Of a stretch of 64,000 bases of DNA, positions 34,699 through 45,549 are shown piece by piece. The stretch comes from Lutjanus erythropterus (lineage: Eukaryota; Chordata; Actinopteri; Lutjaniformes; Lutjanidae). The stretch lies in NCBI GenBank assembly GCA_020091685.1, contig CM034597.1, forward strand, positions 814,646 to 878,645, read 5' to 3'. Both the position numbers and the translations under genes were made by a program. The notes under the pieces were generated by a model, which ran no database searches, had not been told where the DNA came from, and saw nothing but the letters and a program-made list of their open reading frames with translations. The stretch's first letter is position 1. Every line of letters starts with the position of its first letter.

Positions 34699-36467
34699 AA
34701 AGGAGCATCCTGCAGGAGCGCAGGATGCACACAACCCTATAAACTGACAATAACAAGCAGTGACGAGTCCTCCACTTTTAGTTGATCAGCTGTTTATAAC
34801 TGTCAGTTGTCTGTCAATGTCAAGTTCAGCCTGTTATCCCCAAAACAAAAAGCCTACTGCTCTGAAATAACACACTCTGGACAATGAGGTAAGTGGCTGC
34901 CTGTCTCACTTCCTGCCAAACTCCATTAACATTTTGCTTAATTTAGCAGTGATAAACATCTACACCTTCTACACCATCTGAGGATGAGACACCTGCAATT
35001 TCATTGTGCTTGCACAATGACAATAAAAGTTCTTGGACCTTTATAATGCTGTGTAGTATTCTGTTGGTTGAGTAAGAATGCAGTTGTTCAGCTTTGCACT
35101 TGTATAACTGTGACATTTAAAACTGAACACAGTAGGATCATCCACTGGCCCTGCTGGTGACCACCTCTATTATATATCATATAATCCTGAATGTCATTCC
35201 AGTGTCAGCAGCAACTGTATCTTTGAATTGAAATATTTACAACTAGATTGCAGTGACTTACCAAATGCCCTTCACAGTGTCTTATAGTCAGTGGGTAGAA
35301 ATCTCTGGGAAGTGTTTTAAGGCTCAGTATGCAAATTAATAAGAGTTAACACAAGCATCACACACATAACCACAAAAATACAAATCAGAGACATCATGAA
35401 TATGTGTTATTGCACTTCACCAAGTGTCATCATTATGTGTTTGTGTTGCTGAAAAATCTACCTTAGCATTTTGTTGCTTGAAATACAATATAAATATAAA
35501 GCATCAAGGTAAACATTTTAAAGACTGCTCAGTGCTCTTTGTGTAATTGTCTTAGTCCTGTGAGGGAATGCTAACTTTCTTTATAAATGAGTGCTATTAA
35601 ACCTTAATGCTTTCCGAGCATGATGGAGCAGCTAATTTTAGCTTGGATGCTAATGGCAGTCTAGGACAATTAACATGTCTATTACTGCCATAAACTGTGA
35701 ATAACACTGAACAGCAGAGGCCATTTATTCCGTTAGAATCTTGTTGAAAAGTAGACAGCTAAAGTGCCGTGGGGGAAGACAGAGTATGTTAGCAGACACA
35801 GTGAGGATGCTAAAAGCAAACAGAACAGAGGTTTTACTGTTATGAGATAGAAATAAAATTGCAGAGACAAAGCCCTCACTATCATTCAAGGTCAGCTGTC
35901 CACTGACTAAGTGTGATTTGATATGATTTATTGTGTTCATGTTTTAGTAGAACAGTTTGACTAAAATAATTTCACCAACTAAACCGGAGCTCTCACTTTC
36001 TTGTACATGCACCATATAGAGCCAATGAATTACTGTTGCTCTGCCCTGAAAAGATGCTGCTGCTGCTGCTGAGGGAAGAAAATCAAACACTGCCATCTGT
36101 AAGTTATTCCCATTTTCCCTGTTTTTGTCAGAAAGAATAAATATGTGAAACTCAATCTTTATGCTACATTATTGCTCCATATGTAGAACAAGATAAAAAA
36201 GAAGTGGATGTACCCAATACAACACAGAAGGCTGACAAGGGATTTAAATCATAGCGGCAGCAACATAGGACTGCATGTGATTTAGGGACTGGGGAAATTA
36301 TTAGGGCAGGGGGAGAGGGATCAGAAATATAAGTATTATGAGTATTCTTTCCCTTTTGCTGAGAGTAAATGTGTATTTTTTAAGAATTATTCATATTGTC
36401 ATGGCCTCTGTCACAGCTGGAATTTTTTGTTTTAAATATTCTATCCAGCTCATAGGAACTTGAACAG
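34699..36467. other. No gene seen (intron)
   Basis: No coding signal. Contains a GCT trinucleotide run (36055-36071). 35590-35700 is non-repetitive with TAATTTTAGC and CAATTAAC motifs. Confidence 0.45.
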
Positions 36468-36666
36468 TGTAATGTTCAATAATAAGTCTGTTGGTGTGTC
36501 TCAGAAGTTGAACTTTAATGAGAGACATACAGGAGACCATACATACTGCGCAGCTTCCCTAAACACACTCGTGTCAGCCCCCTGCGCTGCGGTCTGCACA
36601 CAGACTGCCTGCGATCTGTGATCACTGTGCAGCATTAACTAGTTCCTTTAAACTCCCTACATTACA
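36468..36666 (-). repeat. Gypsy 3' LTR
   Basis: 199 bp. It matches the 5' LTR but with a short AT-rich insertion near its end (TTATTATTGA on the minus strand, replaced by CA in the other LTR). Confidence 0.93.
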
Positions 36667-36679
36667 CCTTCCCTCCTTT
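36667..36679 (-). promoter_or_regulatory. Gypsy polypurine tract
   Basis: AAAGGAGGGAAGG on the minus strand, directly next to the 3' LTR: the plus-strand primer site for reverse transcription. Confidence 0.85.
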
Positions 36680-36883
36680 GAGTAATTAAAGATGCATTTA
36701 GCCAGATAAATCAAATTTAGAAACCGGAAACAAAGTAGGGTACTAAACTAATACTGGATCTTATCATAAACATTTTAGATTGTTTAGCTGCTAAGGGAAT
36801 GAGCTCTTATCTCGCTCAGAACAATAACCTGAACTTGAACTTGCAGCCATTAGCAACTGATGACCTGTGCACTAACTGAGTCT

Positions 36884-37250
36884 TTAAGTGACAAAGTCTT
36901 TCAGGTGAGATGGTTTTCTAACCATTCTGCCACTTGATGTTGTGACAGTAGCTGGTTCATCGGCTGGTGTCTGTGTTGTTGTGTGTCCGCTTTGCTCTTG
37001 CTGTTTTGCACTGTCTGTGTCCTGTCCCTCCTCAAACTCGGGCTGAGGAACCGGTGGGGTCAGTAGACGTAGGTGTTGTCTGTTTCTGCGAAGAACACCA
37101 CCTTCGGTGCGTATGAGGTAGGATCTAGGGGTGTTGTGTTTCTGCATGACAGTAGCAGTTGTAGTCCATCCTTTTTGGTTGTCAAGTTTGACAGCAACAG
37201 AATCACCAGGGTTGAGCAGTGGCAGCGGGCGGCTGGAGTGGCGTCTGTCA
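36884..37250 (-). pseudogene. Gypsy integrase C-terminal tail
   Basis: The frame ending at 36884 carries MQKHNTPRSYLIRTEGGVLR, then a Pro/Glu/Thr-rich tail and RMVRKPSHLKDFV. It is the true continuation of the integrase frame 37060-38592 after a one-base shift near 37245. The RNRQHLRLL segment is the usual DNA-binding tail motif of Gypsy integrases. Confidence 0.85.
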
Positions 37251-38592
37251 AAGCTGCCTTAGCTCTGGAATCAGCTGCTTCCACCAAGGTGATGTCTGGC
37301 CACTGGGGAATGAGCTTCTCTTCCAGTGTGGGGATGGGGGTCCGTATCTGACGGCCTAGCATCAACTGGGCTGGACTACAGCCTGTCGCTTGGATGGGGG
37401 TAGCTCTGTAGCTGAGAAGGGCGAGTGAAGGGTCTTTCTGTTTCAAAATATGTTTAACAGTTCTTACAGCTCTTTCAGCAGCACCATTAGCTTGGGGGAA
37501 ATGTGGGCTTGTTGTGATATGTTTGAAGTCATAAGCCTTCGCGAAGAGCTGAAACTGATGCCCGCAGAATTGTGGTCCATTATCAGTTACAAGGATAGTA
37601 GGGCATCCCCACCTTGCAAAGAAGGTACTGAGGCGAGACCTCACTGTGGTGCCAGTCATGTCTGGGAGGTAAGCGAGCTCAATATATCTGGAGAAGTAAT
37701 CTATTACCACCAGGTAATTTCTTTTATCCACTTCACAGATATCAGCAGCCACTCTCTCCCAGGGTCTCTCTGGCAAGGTGGTTGGCATGAGCGGCTCTCT
37801 GTTCAGAGCAGGCTTTGCCACCTGGCAATATTTACAGTGTTCAATCCACTTTTGCAGAGCTTTGCCGATACCCGGCCACCAGACACTCTGTTTGGCGCGT
37901 TCACGGCACTTTACTATGCCCATGTGGCCATCATGCAGCCGTTCTACTATCTCTGACCTCAGGCGGTTGGGAATGGCGGTTCTATCGCCGTAGAGAAGCA
38001 GATCGTGGCATGTTGAGAGTGAGTCTTTTACTGCATAATAGGGTTTGATACTGTCCGGCACTTTGGATGCATATTTCGGCCACCCACTGCTCACAAAGTG
38101 CATCACCATCTGTAGCTCTGGGTTGGCCTTCGTGTGCTCTTTAACCTCATCCAAATGTGAGCTTGATATTGGCCATGCTGTCTGTGTGGCCTTCTCTAGG
38201 GCCTGTATGTCATCTGACAGTTCAATCATCTCCAGGTGTAGCACTACAGAGGGGTGTCTTGAGAGTGTATCTGCCACAACAAGCAGTTTGCCTGGGACAT
38301 ACTCTGCTTTTGCGTTGAATTTCATCATTCTCAGGAGTAATCGTTGACAACGAAGTGGCACAGCATCAATGTCTTTAACGTTGAAGAGTGGAACCAGTGG
38401 CTTGTGGTCTGTTTGGATAATGAAGTTATCCAGGCTGTACAGGTATTTTGAGAACTTTTCACATGCCCAGACCACAGCAAGACATTCCTTTTCAATCTGT
38501 GCATATCTTGTTTCTGCATCGGTCAGGGTGCGAGAACAGTAGGCAACTGGCCGAAGTTGTCCCTTGTGGTCCTGCAGTAGAACACCTCCCAA
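37060..38592 (-). pseudogene. Gypsy RNase H and integrase
   Basis: A 510-residue frame. The first 115 residues are RNase H (GGVLLQDHKGQLRPVAYCSR, then DHKPLV and ADTLSRHP). The integrase zinc region has H-x2-H...C-x2-C (LHDGHMG, HCKYC). The catalytic triad is complete: Asp in AADICEV, Asp in VTDNGPQF, Glu in GAAERAV, with exactly 35 residues between the second Asp and the Glu. The last 50-odd residues are out of frame after an indel near 37245. A stop at 38596-38598 separates the frame from the preceding RNase H Asp segment (IVSADASS). It would have joined element DNA to the host genome. Confidence 0.95.
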
Positions 38593-38595
38593 CCC

Positions 38596-38947
38596 TTAAC
38601 TGCTGGCATCAGCACTGACAATTGTTGGCTTGTTGACATCATAAAAGGCTAGTATGGGTGCCTCTGTTAATAGCTGTTTGACTTTTGCAAAAGCCTCTTC
38701 CTGTGCTGGCCCCCACACCCATGCTTTGTCAGCCTTCAGCAGGTCGTTGAGTGGGCGTGTGACGTCTGCGAGGTTGGGCAGGTAGCGTCCCAGGTAATGC
38801 ACCATGACACGCTTGAGCTCTGTGGTGTTCTGTGGCGGCTTTATGTTCCTTATGGCCTCGACCTTTTCAGTGTCAGGTCTGACACCGCACTTGTCTACAA
38901 TGTGACCTAAGAACTTGATCTGAGTTAGTCTCAGTTTGCATTTTTCC
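38596..38947 (-). pseudogene. Gypsy RT thumb and RNase H start
   Basis: An open stretch containing KFLGHIVDKCGVRPD, LGRYLPNLADVTRPLNDLLK and IVSADASS, the standard link between RT and RNase H. It ends at an in-frame TAA (38596-38598). It is out of frame with the RT palm frame above because of an indel near 38990, with a stop near 38960. Confidence 0.88.
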
Positions 38948-39247
38948 TCATTGAGCTACAGCCCAGCATCTTTTAAGTGTTTGTAGTACTCTCTCGAGGC
39001 GTTTGTCATGCACCTCAAGGGTCTCTCCATAGACTATTATGTCGTCCATGAAAGCTGCTGTATCTTCATGGTTCTTGAGAAGGTTATTCATCTCTCTTTG
39101 GAAGATTTCTGGGGTGCTTGAGATACCAAATGGAAGGCGGTGGAAGAAATACCTTCCAAATGGTGTGATGAAAGTTGTGAGTTTGGCACTGTCCTTGTCT
39201 AATGGGATTTGCCAAAATCCCGTAGCGGCATCCAGTAGTGAGAACAC
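38948..39247 (-). pseudogene. Gypsy RT palm fragment
   Basis: It starts within motif A (FSLLDAATGFWQIPLD, catalytic Asp present), continues FGRYFFHRLPFGISSTPEIF (motif B region), and holds the active-site FMDDIIVYG (motif C, both Asp present). The fingers N-terminal to motif A are missing because of the deletion that joins gag to this point near 39250. Confidence 0.93.
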
Positions 39248-39249
39248 AG

Positions 39250-39778
39250 CTTGGGGAGTATGTATGTAGAGTATGCCCTTTGATCTGTTCCGACTGCCTG
39301 GCTTGTCTGCATGCTTTCTCCAGAGTTAAATCCGACATCATCTGCAATTTCTGAGACTTTTCTCAGTGTCCAGGACACCAATCACAAGTCTGTCTCTTAT
39401 GTTCTCATTCTTCACTGTGCCGAAGTCGCACTTCTCCGCCAGCTTGTGTAGGCTGCGGATGTATTCTTCCACACTTTCACCATGCTTCTGTGCCCGCTGA
39501 TGAAATCTTGCCCTCTCGTGGATTACATTAACTTTAGGCACGAAGTATTCGTCCAGTTTGTCGTACAAATCTTCATCCACCTCGTTAGCAAACACGAAGG
39601 TCTTAACGATGTTTTCAGCTTCACTTCCGAGCGAATACAACAGAGTACACACCTGCACTTCGTCATCTTCTTTATCCAACTTAGTTGCGATTTTGTACCT
39701 GTGGAACCTCCGTTTCCATTCGGGCCAGAGCTCAGGATGACTGAAGTCGAAGTTGTCCGGTGGTGGGAATTTCGCCAT
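39250..39778 (-). pseudogene. Gypsy gag, truncated
   Basis: It begins ATG at 39776-39778, only five bases after the primer site. Frame MAKFPPPDNFDFSHPELWPE...FHRYKIATKLD is a capsid-like Gag N-terminal region. A frameshift near 39360 moves the continuation (MMSDLTLEKACRQARQSEQI) to another frame, and it then stops being gag near 39250, where RT begins. The zinc knuckle and protease are absent. The very short leader is unusual but plausible for this lineage. Confidence 0.85.
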
Positions 39779-39783
39779 AGTTG

Positions 39784-39796
39784 ACTTCTGACACCA
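39784..39796 (-). promoter_or_regulatory. Gypsy primer binding site (tRNA-Leu type)
   Basis: TGGTGTCAGAAGT on the minus strand abuts the 5' LTR. It complements the CCA end and acceptor stem expected for a tRNA-Leu (…CTGACACCA). Confidence 0.75.
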
Positions 39797-39987
39797 TGTA
39801 ATGTTGGTCTGTTGGTGTGTCTCAGAAGTTGAACTTTAATGAGAGACATACAGGAGACCATACATACTGCGCAGCTTTCCTAAACACACTCATCTGAGCC
39901 CCCTGCGCTGCGGTCTGCACACAGACTACCTGCGATCTGTGATCACTGTGCAGCATTAACTAGTTCCTTTAAACTCCTTACATTACA
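39797..39987 (-). repeat. Gypsy 5' LTR
   Basis: 191 bp, TGTAATG...CATTACA. On the minus strand ATTAAA (within 39827-39842) is a possible LTR poly(A) signal, read in the same sense as naaladl2. Confidence 0.93.
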
Positions 39988-39992
39988 GACAG

Positions 39993-41019
39993 TGCAGATG
40001 TAAACACCTTTGACTGCACCCAGACCCATCTGGGGATTCTCTCTCTAATCACTTTGCTATTTTTGGTCATACCTTTTCCTTGAGAGAAATGCCAAATCCC
40101 ATTATTTTATATGAAGGTGAGGGCATTGTTTTTTTTCCCATAAATTCTAGGGGTGCATCCAAAGTGGGTGTGTATTGCAAAGCTACTGTCTGTAGCTGTT
40201 AATTTAATAAAAATATCAGTATTTGTGTCATTATTATTATTATTACGAGAGGTAGGCTAGGCGGGTACCTACAGAAACTGTTGCTTTGTCTTCATCATCT
40301 CTCTTCATCTTCTTCTAAAAAAATAATGGAGGAGGAAACTTGCTGAATGTCAGAATATCAACAGTGAAATGACTACTACCTCATGTGATCTCCCACTGCC
40401 TTAGACAGCAAGCACTAGCAGTTCTCATTATACCAACATCAACCACGTATAGATTACTTTGATACTGAAGCTAAGTCATAATCTGATATCTAAAACAGAT
40501 AAATATGAGATTCAGCTCCCCTCCCCATCTCAATAACTTGGGAACAGTCCCTTACTGTAACTCCAAATGTGATTTGCAAATTTGAATTCTGGGATTGGCC
40601 TCAGGAACTGCTTTCTCAGAATGTCCACTGGTGTGTTCCAAATGTTTCACAAGCAGAGCAGGAACTGTTTAGATGAGTCACGACTATGCAGGCTACAGGC
40701 CATTGTGTTCAAACAGATGTAACCTACCACCTTGTTCTATGTCTGCCAGCTTGTTCTGAATAAACCAGGTTTCCACTTCATTCATTCAGCACCAGTGGGC
40801 CACAACTATAATCACTGTGCTCAGTATTTCATTATCTCTCAATATTATATCCTCAGTCAGAATAAAGGGTTTTGCTCACAAAATAGTCTACAATTAGTAA
40901 AGGCCTCTTAAATGACCTATTTTGCAGCAGATCGTATTTAAAAATATTGAACATTCAACATGCATTACAGAATTACATTAGTTTTTTAAAAACATTCACT
41001 GCCATATAAAGCCACCTAG
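39993..41019. other. No gene seen (intron)
   Basis: AT-rich; a short ATT run near 40230-40247. No element recognised. Confidence 0.45.
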
Positions 41020-41130
41020 TGGTGGAAGAAGTATTCAGATCATTTTCCTTTAGCACTATGTAGAAGTTTCATAGAGTGATCTTAACTACTAAGATCACGC
41101 AATGAAAATACTCCAACACAAGTAAAACTC
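41020..41130. mobile_element. Short AAGTA-type repeat fragment
   Basis: GTGGTGGAAGAAGTATTCAG and AAAATACTCC...AAGTAAAACTCCTGCATT match the start of the 43170-43690 family. Confidence 0.55.
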
Positions 41131-41139
41131 CTGCATTAA

Positions 41140-41441
41140 GATCATATATCTTATAGAATCTCCCAAACAATGGAAGTGAATGGTGACCAGTTTTCAAATG
41201 TGAAAAAACAACTGAAAAAAAAAAAAAAAAAAAAAAAAACATAAAATGCCTCCATACTGCTTGTCTGGTATAATCCAAGTCTCCTAAGGTCCTGACATGC
41301 TGTTTGCACACAGTCACATCACACACACCCAGTTCACATACACTCCAGCAGTGTTTTTTGGACTAAATAAACTGAACTGACCTTCAGCTGGCATGAAGGT
41401 GAGTAGATAATGACTGAATTTTCATTTCTGGATGAACTACA
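41140..41441. mobile_element. TTAA-type MITE, truncated
   Basis: AGAATCTCCCAAACAATGGA, a long A run (41215-41240), TGCCTCCATACTGCTTGTCT and the end TGACTGAATTTTCATTTCTGG match the 5577-6201 family. Left tip lost. Confidence 0.7.
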
Positions 41442-43104
41442 AAATATACACTATACTATTCTTAAGTTGCTCTAAAACACCTTTCAACACAAGTATCCGT
41501 TCAAGGTTCATCTTTCTATAAGATGGTAAGTCAGTCATGTGAAATGCTGGGCAAGTTATGAGTTGTGGGTAAATGCAATAACCCTGTCTTCTATTTCAAA
41601 ACATCTATTTTGTGTGTTCATCATTAATACTTTGCACTGTGGAGGAAGAGCCAAACATCAAACCCAACATTGTGGCAGAAGAGATGTCAGACCCTGAATT
41701 GTTACACATTAGCTTCCATTGGTAGCACTCAATGGGCCTCATGTCAAAATGAAAAGGAAATGGTTTGACATTAAGCAAGATTCCAAGAAACATCTTGCTC
41801 AAGCAAAGCAGTCCAAGTCAGGAGTCGTAACATGAGGGTTGCAGCAGTGGTCCAGAGAATGCTGTCTCAGAGGTTATGTTAGGTTATGCAGATGCAGCAC
41901 AAGATGATAGACTCTAAGTTCATTCCCTTTTGGCGTTACAGTTCTCATGGTTGATAACTATGGAAAGTTCTAAATATGTTGAGGTGGTTCTTGCGTGAGG
42001 CCCAGTGAGATTGACCAAATCCACAGCATCAAGTCTTTGACTGGTATCACTTTTGAATGACTGTAAGTTTAAGATACTAGTGTAGTTTATACATGCCCTA
42101 CAGTCAAAATCATTATCTAAAAACTGATCCAGTTATCATGGAAAAGACACTCTGCAATGCAACACATACTGATATGACTGGGATCATGTCAAACTATTAT
42201 TAGCATTTAGAAAGGAAGCATAAGGACACATCATTAAATCTAGGTGATATTGGCAAACCTAACTAGCTAAGTTATGTTATATGTTATGGTCTGCCATGAT
42301 CTTGCCCTGCATGAGTAGGGTACACTCTACTGGTCCTGGTCATGACCTGGTCTCAGTTTGGGTGGTCTTGACAAGAACACTGTCTCCCAACATCTTTACA
42401 CAATAACTGATAAGACAACTAGCCTCTGAAATGGCAAACAGAGACAGTGTGCTAGGCCGATAAAGCAGAGGTCAATGGATTGAAACTATCTTCTGCTAAC
42501 TGTAAATACTCTGGATAAATACTCTTCCTATTCATACTCACATCACCATGCTCTCAGAATAATAAGCAACCCTTGTCACAATTGTCTGAAGTGAAATATC
42601 TCTCTCTTTACTGCTAAAGTGGACATGATACAATCACCCCAATAGAAACACACTTCAGTTGACAATTTAATCTTTTCCTAATAGTTTATTAACGACAAAT
42701 GACCAACCCAGAGAAAACACTGGAATTTGAGGTGACACTGAAACGACAGATGTCATGAGCAACAACAGACTGAAGTATACATTTTTCATCTACACATCCA
42801 GAGCTGGTCAGCCCAGTACACACACTCTGCAAGTGGTGTAGGGCCCCGCAAGGTAGGTAAGTGCCCTGCGTCTACCTTGTGTCAAAGCAGGTGTCAGTGT
42901 TTTAGATGTGCTGCTGTCTGTCAGTCTGTGCTGAGCTAACAGACACATCCAGGGCTGCTCAATGACTTTGTGTCTAACAGAAGTGAGAGGGAAATACAAC
43001 TATTTGTCACATTTCATAAGTGCCAATGTGCAGTGGTGTTTATAATTTGTTGCTCAGAAAAAGTAACCACATCACACATTCATGTGAACAGCCTCTGTGG
43101 AGAC
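41442..43104. other. No gene seen (intron)
   Basis: 1.7 kb without coding or recognised repeat. Confidence 0.45.
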
Positions 43105-43105
43105 C

Positions 43106-43137
<32 letters not shown>
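43105..43137. repeat. CTGT microsatellite
   Basis: About eight uninterrupted CTGT units. Confidence 0.95.
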
Positions 43138-43169
43138 CAGACAATATATGGATATGTTACTCCACTGAG

Positions 43170-43690
43170 GTGGCCAGGAGTGTAAAAAGTATTCAGATCC
43201 TTTACTGAAACAAAAGTACTAATATCACACTGTAAAAATACTTCACTACAAGTAAAAGTCCTGCATTTACAAAACCTTACTGAAGTAAAAGTATGGCAAT
43301 ATAATGTACTTAGGGTTAAAGTATTCATATTACAGTAAAATGTTCATGTCAGTGTTATTATGTCTGATGTTTTTGCATTAATATTATTGCATTAATGTCC
43401 CTGCTGTTTACTACTGTAGATGTTTAAGGTTGAGCTCATTCTAACTACTTTAGAGGCCACTGTTAGCTGGTTTAATCTACGGCAATGCTTCATGGTCTAT
43501 AAGACCATTTAATGCCTGTAGAATCACTGTCCTGTGAGAACCACCTATCTCTAAAAGGACTTTTTTGGGGATTAAAAATACAGTATTTGTGTCTGTGATG
43601 GAGAAGCATAAAGTTGGATAAAAAGTCAAACAAAGTGCAAAATAAGTGCAGTACTTGATGTAAATGTATTTAGTTACTGTCTACTACTGA
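43170..43690. mobile_element. AAGTA-type repeat, second subfamily
   Basis: It begins AGTGTAAAAAGTATTCAGAT and continues TTTACTGAAACAAAAGTACT and AAGTAAAAGTCCTGCATTTA, with the body TTTTGCATTAATATTATTGC. This is a common fish noncoding repeat, probably a DNA transposon. Ends uncertain. Confidence 0.55.
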
Positions 43691-43862
43691 TTACATCTAC
43701 GAACTAATGCAGGGTGGAAATTAATGGATTGAGAGTGACTGATGGCTGATTAAATATTAAATTTAAAATCAATTAACTGACTAACAATTAACAACAGCTC
43801 AGTGTTATGTTTTAGTATTTTCTACATTTTATATATTCTAAAATTTCTTATTTATGTTAAAG

Positions 43863-44600
43863 CAGCGGTGGAAAGAGTTCTGAAAATCCATACTCAAGTA
43901 TAAGTACTGTAACCTTACTAAAATATTACTCAATTAAAGTAAAAGTACTAGAAATATAGAAATATACTTAAATAAAAGTACAAAGTATTTGTCTCAAAAA
44001 CTCCTGAGAATATTAGTTACTTTTCAGTCATTGATGTTTCATTCATTATCAGCAGCAGCTCAGAGGAGTTTCTGTTTGTCCAAATCTTCAGTTTAAATTC
44101 ATCCAAACTGTCTTGTTCTGTTTCAGGTCACAGGTACCTCCATAAACTGCTAATTGCTTGCATTTTCCTCAATTTAAGATATTAAACATCTTTTTTTTCC
44201 ATTTTCATTTGTTTCTTGTTTTGTTTTTGTCATTTTAAGTTTCCTTCTTCAACAAACAGCTCTGTCAGAAAAACAATGTGTAATTATTACTGCCATTTCT
44301 AGACTATTCATTAAATATCAATGGATACAATCTGAACTGGTAAATTCTTAGCAGTGATGAATTGATTAATGATTAATTATTGACATCCTGCTGCAGTGTT
44401 TAGTTTTGCTTTTCATTTGCATGTCCTGGTTGTCATTGACCTGTTCGTGATCAGATCACCTGATTGGCTATTAAAGTGCAGGTGAAAAGTTTGGATATTA
44501 TTAATTCAAAGTTTGATTGATTAATTCAAATTATTCTCAGTACTCAATTATGATTTTTGAAAGTAACCAAGTAGATTATATAGTGTAATAAATACATATC
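43863..44600. mobile_element. AAGTA-rich hAT-like element, left and middle
   Basis: It begins AGCGGTGGAAAGAGTTCTG and follows the order seen at 25914-26672 (GATTGGCTATTAAAGTGCAG, GTACTCAATTATGA-like text, GTAACCAAGTAGATTATATA). The right end is lost near 44600. Confidence 0.65.
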
Positions 44601-45059
44601 TTGTGCACAAGAACACACGTACAGTCAATGGGGAGGCAGCTAACAATGGAGAGAAGCCATTCATTAGTGTGCTAAAGTTGGAAAAACCTAACAACATGAA
44701 TGTTGTCCTGGTCTCCTGAACATTAAATCAGCTCAGATTTAAGACCTGCTAGCTGGGATGGAAAATGAAACTAATTTCCATATTGGAGGATACAGATAGG
44801 AGCTGTTGGCCTATAAAAGTACAATCTGAATGTATATATATATAATGTATAATGTTTCACCAGGAAACACACTGTTAGAAGGCTCTTTAAAATATCAAAC
44901 ACTGAATTCAACTGTATTCAAGGTTCAGAGTTTATGTAGCATAATTTCACACTTTTTAAGGGATTTCCATACCGAGTGTGGGTTGGGGGGCAGTTTATCC
45001 ATTACCTCCTACCACACTACACCACTGCTGCGACCCTGAGACAGTAACTTGTCTCCTAC

Positions 45060-45258
45060 CTGTACACTCCAGGCGGTGTCTGTGGGATGATGAAGCTCTT
45101 CTCCAGGTCACGGAGTACATCATTCAGCATCCGTACGTGGGATGGGTCACGCTCTTTGGGGTCATTTGCTGGCCGCATAGTTTCGGACTGGAAGAAAGCT
45201 GCGTGGTCTCTCAGGGAGGAGGCAGAGGACAGCAGGGGCTGAGATACCATGCTCTTCT
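45060..45258 (-). CDS. naaladl2: NAALADL2-like protein, penultimate coding exon
   Basis: Minus strand, 199 bp. The acceptor is TATGTGTGTCTAG before 45258 and the donor is TACAG|GTAGGAG after 45060. The encoded stretch runs from KSMVSQPLLSSASSLRDHAA through NDPKERDPSHVRMLNDVLRD to LEKSFIIPQTPPGVYR, whose last Arg codon is completed at 17707. The pattern RxLNDxLxxLExxFIxPxxPPGxYR is that of the C-terminal dimerisation domain shared by transferrin receptor, GCPII and NAALAD-like proteins. Leader length shows one extra base is supplied by the exon upstream, beyond the window. No internal stops. GCPII proper carries a longer loop before the Tyr, so NAALADL2 is preferred. Recognised by eye only. 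Confidence 0.87.
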
Positions 45259-45549
45259 CTAGACACACATACAACAGACAGACAGAGGAACAGAAACAAG
45301 GCCTCAGAAAACTGACATTAACCTTAACCTTAACTGCCTACTACTCTCAATCACTACTGCATACTGCATACTAAATTCATGATGAAGTATGCCATACCAG
45401 CAGACTGTTCACTCTGAAGTGAAACACAAATAATACTTGGTTTTTCTTTTTTGGTGACAACAGGCAGGCATGCATATCAGCAGCATTAGGCAAGAAAACA
45501 CAGAAAAAACATATGAAGATACATAATAAGAATGATACAAAAACATTGT

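Larger units (their letters stand above)
36468..39987 (-). mobile_element. Gypsy LTR retrotransposon, 3.5 kb, internally deleted
   Basis: Minus-strand element. LTRs are 39797-39987 (5') and 36468-36666 (3'), both TGTAATG...CATTACA. The flanks AACAG and GACAG share ACAG. A primer site complementary to tRNA-Leu (TGGTGTCAGAAGT) touches the 5' LTR, and a polypurine tract touches the 3' LTR. Gene order gag, RT, RNase H, integrase is Gypsy type; the integrase and gag style suggests the Mag-like (K02A2.6-like) lineage. Protease, the gag C-terminus and the front of RT are deleted. Several frameshifts and stops are present. LTRs differ at roughly 4 percent of sites plus a small indel. Confidence 0.95.
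17708..45059 (-). other. naaladl2: naaladl2 last intron (27,352 bp), repeat-filled
   Basis: On the minus strand it begins GTAGGAG after the exon end at 45060 and ends in a pyrimidine tract plus CCATAG before 17707, a GT-AG intron. Its length reflects insertions: a Gypsy element (3.5 kb), a Penelope-like element (4.3 kb), three SINEs, a solo LTR and many DNA-element fragments. NAALADL2 genes are known for very large introns. I see no further coding exon of this gene inside it. Confidence 0.8.

Noticed and set aside
37450-38347. Plus-strand frames over the Gypsy integrase
   Set aside because: Shadows of the long minus-strand frame that has the D, D, E triad.
44978-45262. Plus-strand frame across the penultimate naaladl2 exon
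   Set aside because: Antisense shadow; the minus frame has matching splice sites and the domain pattern.
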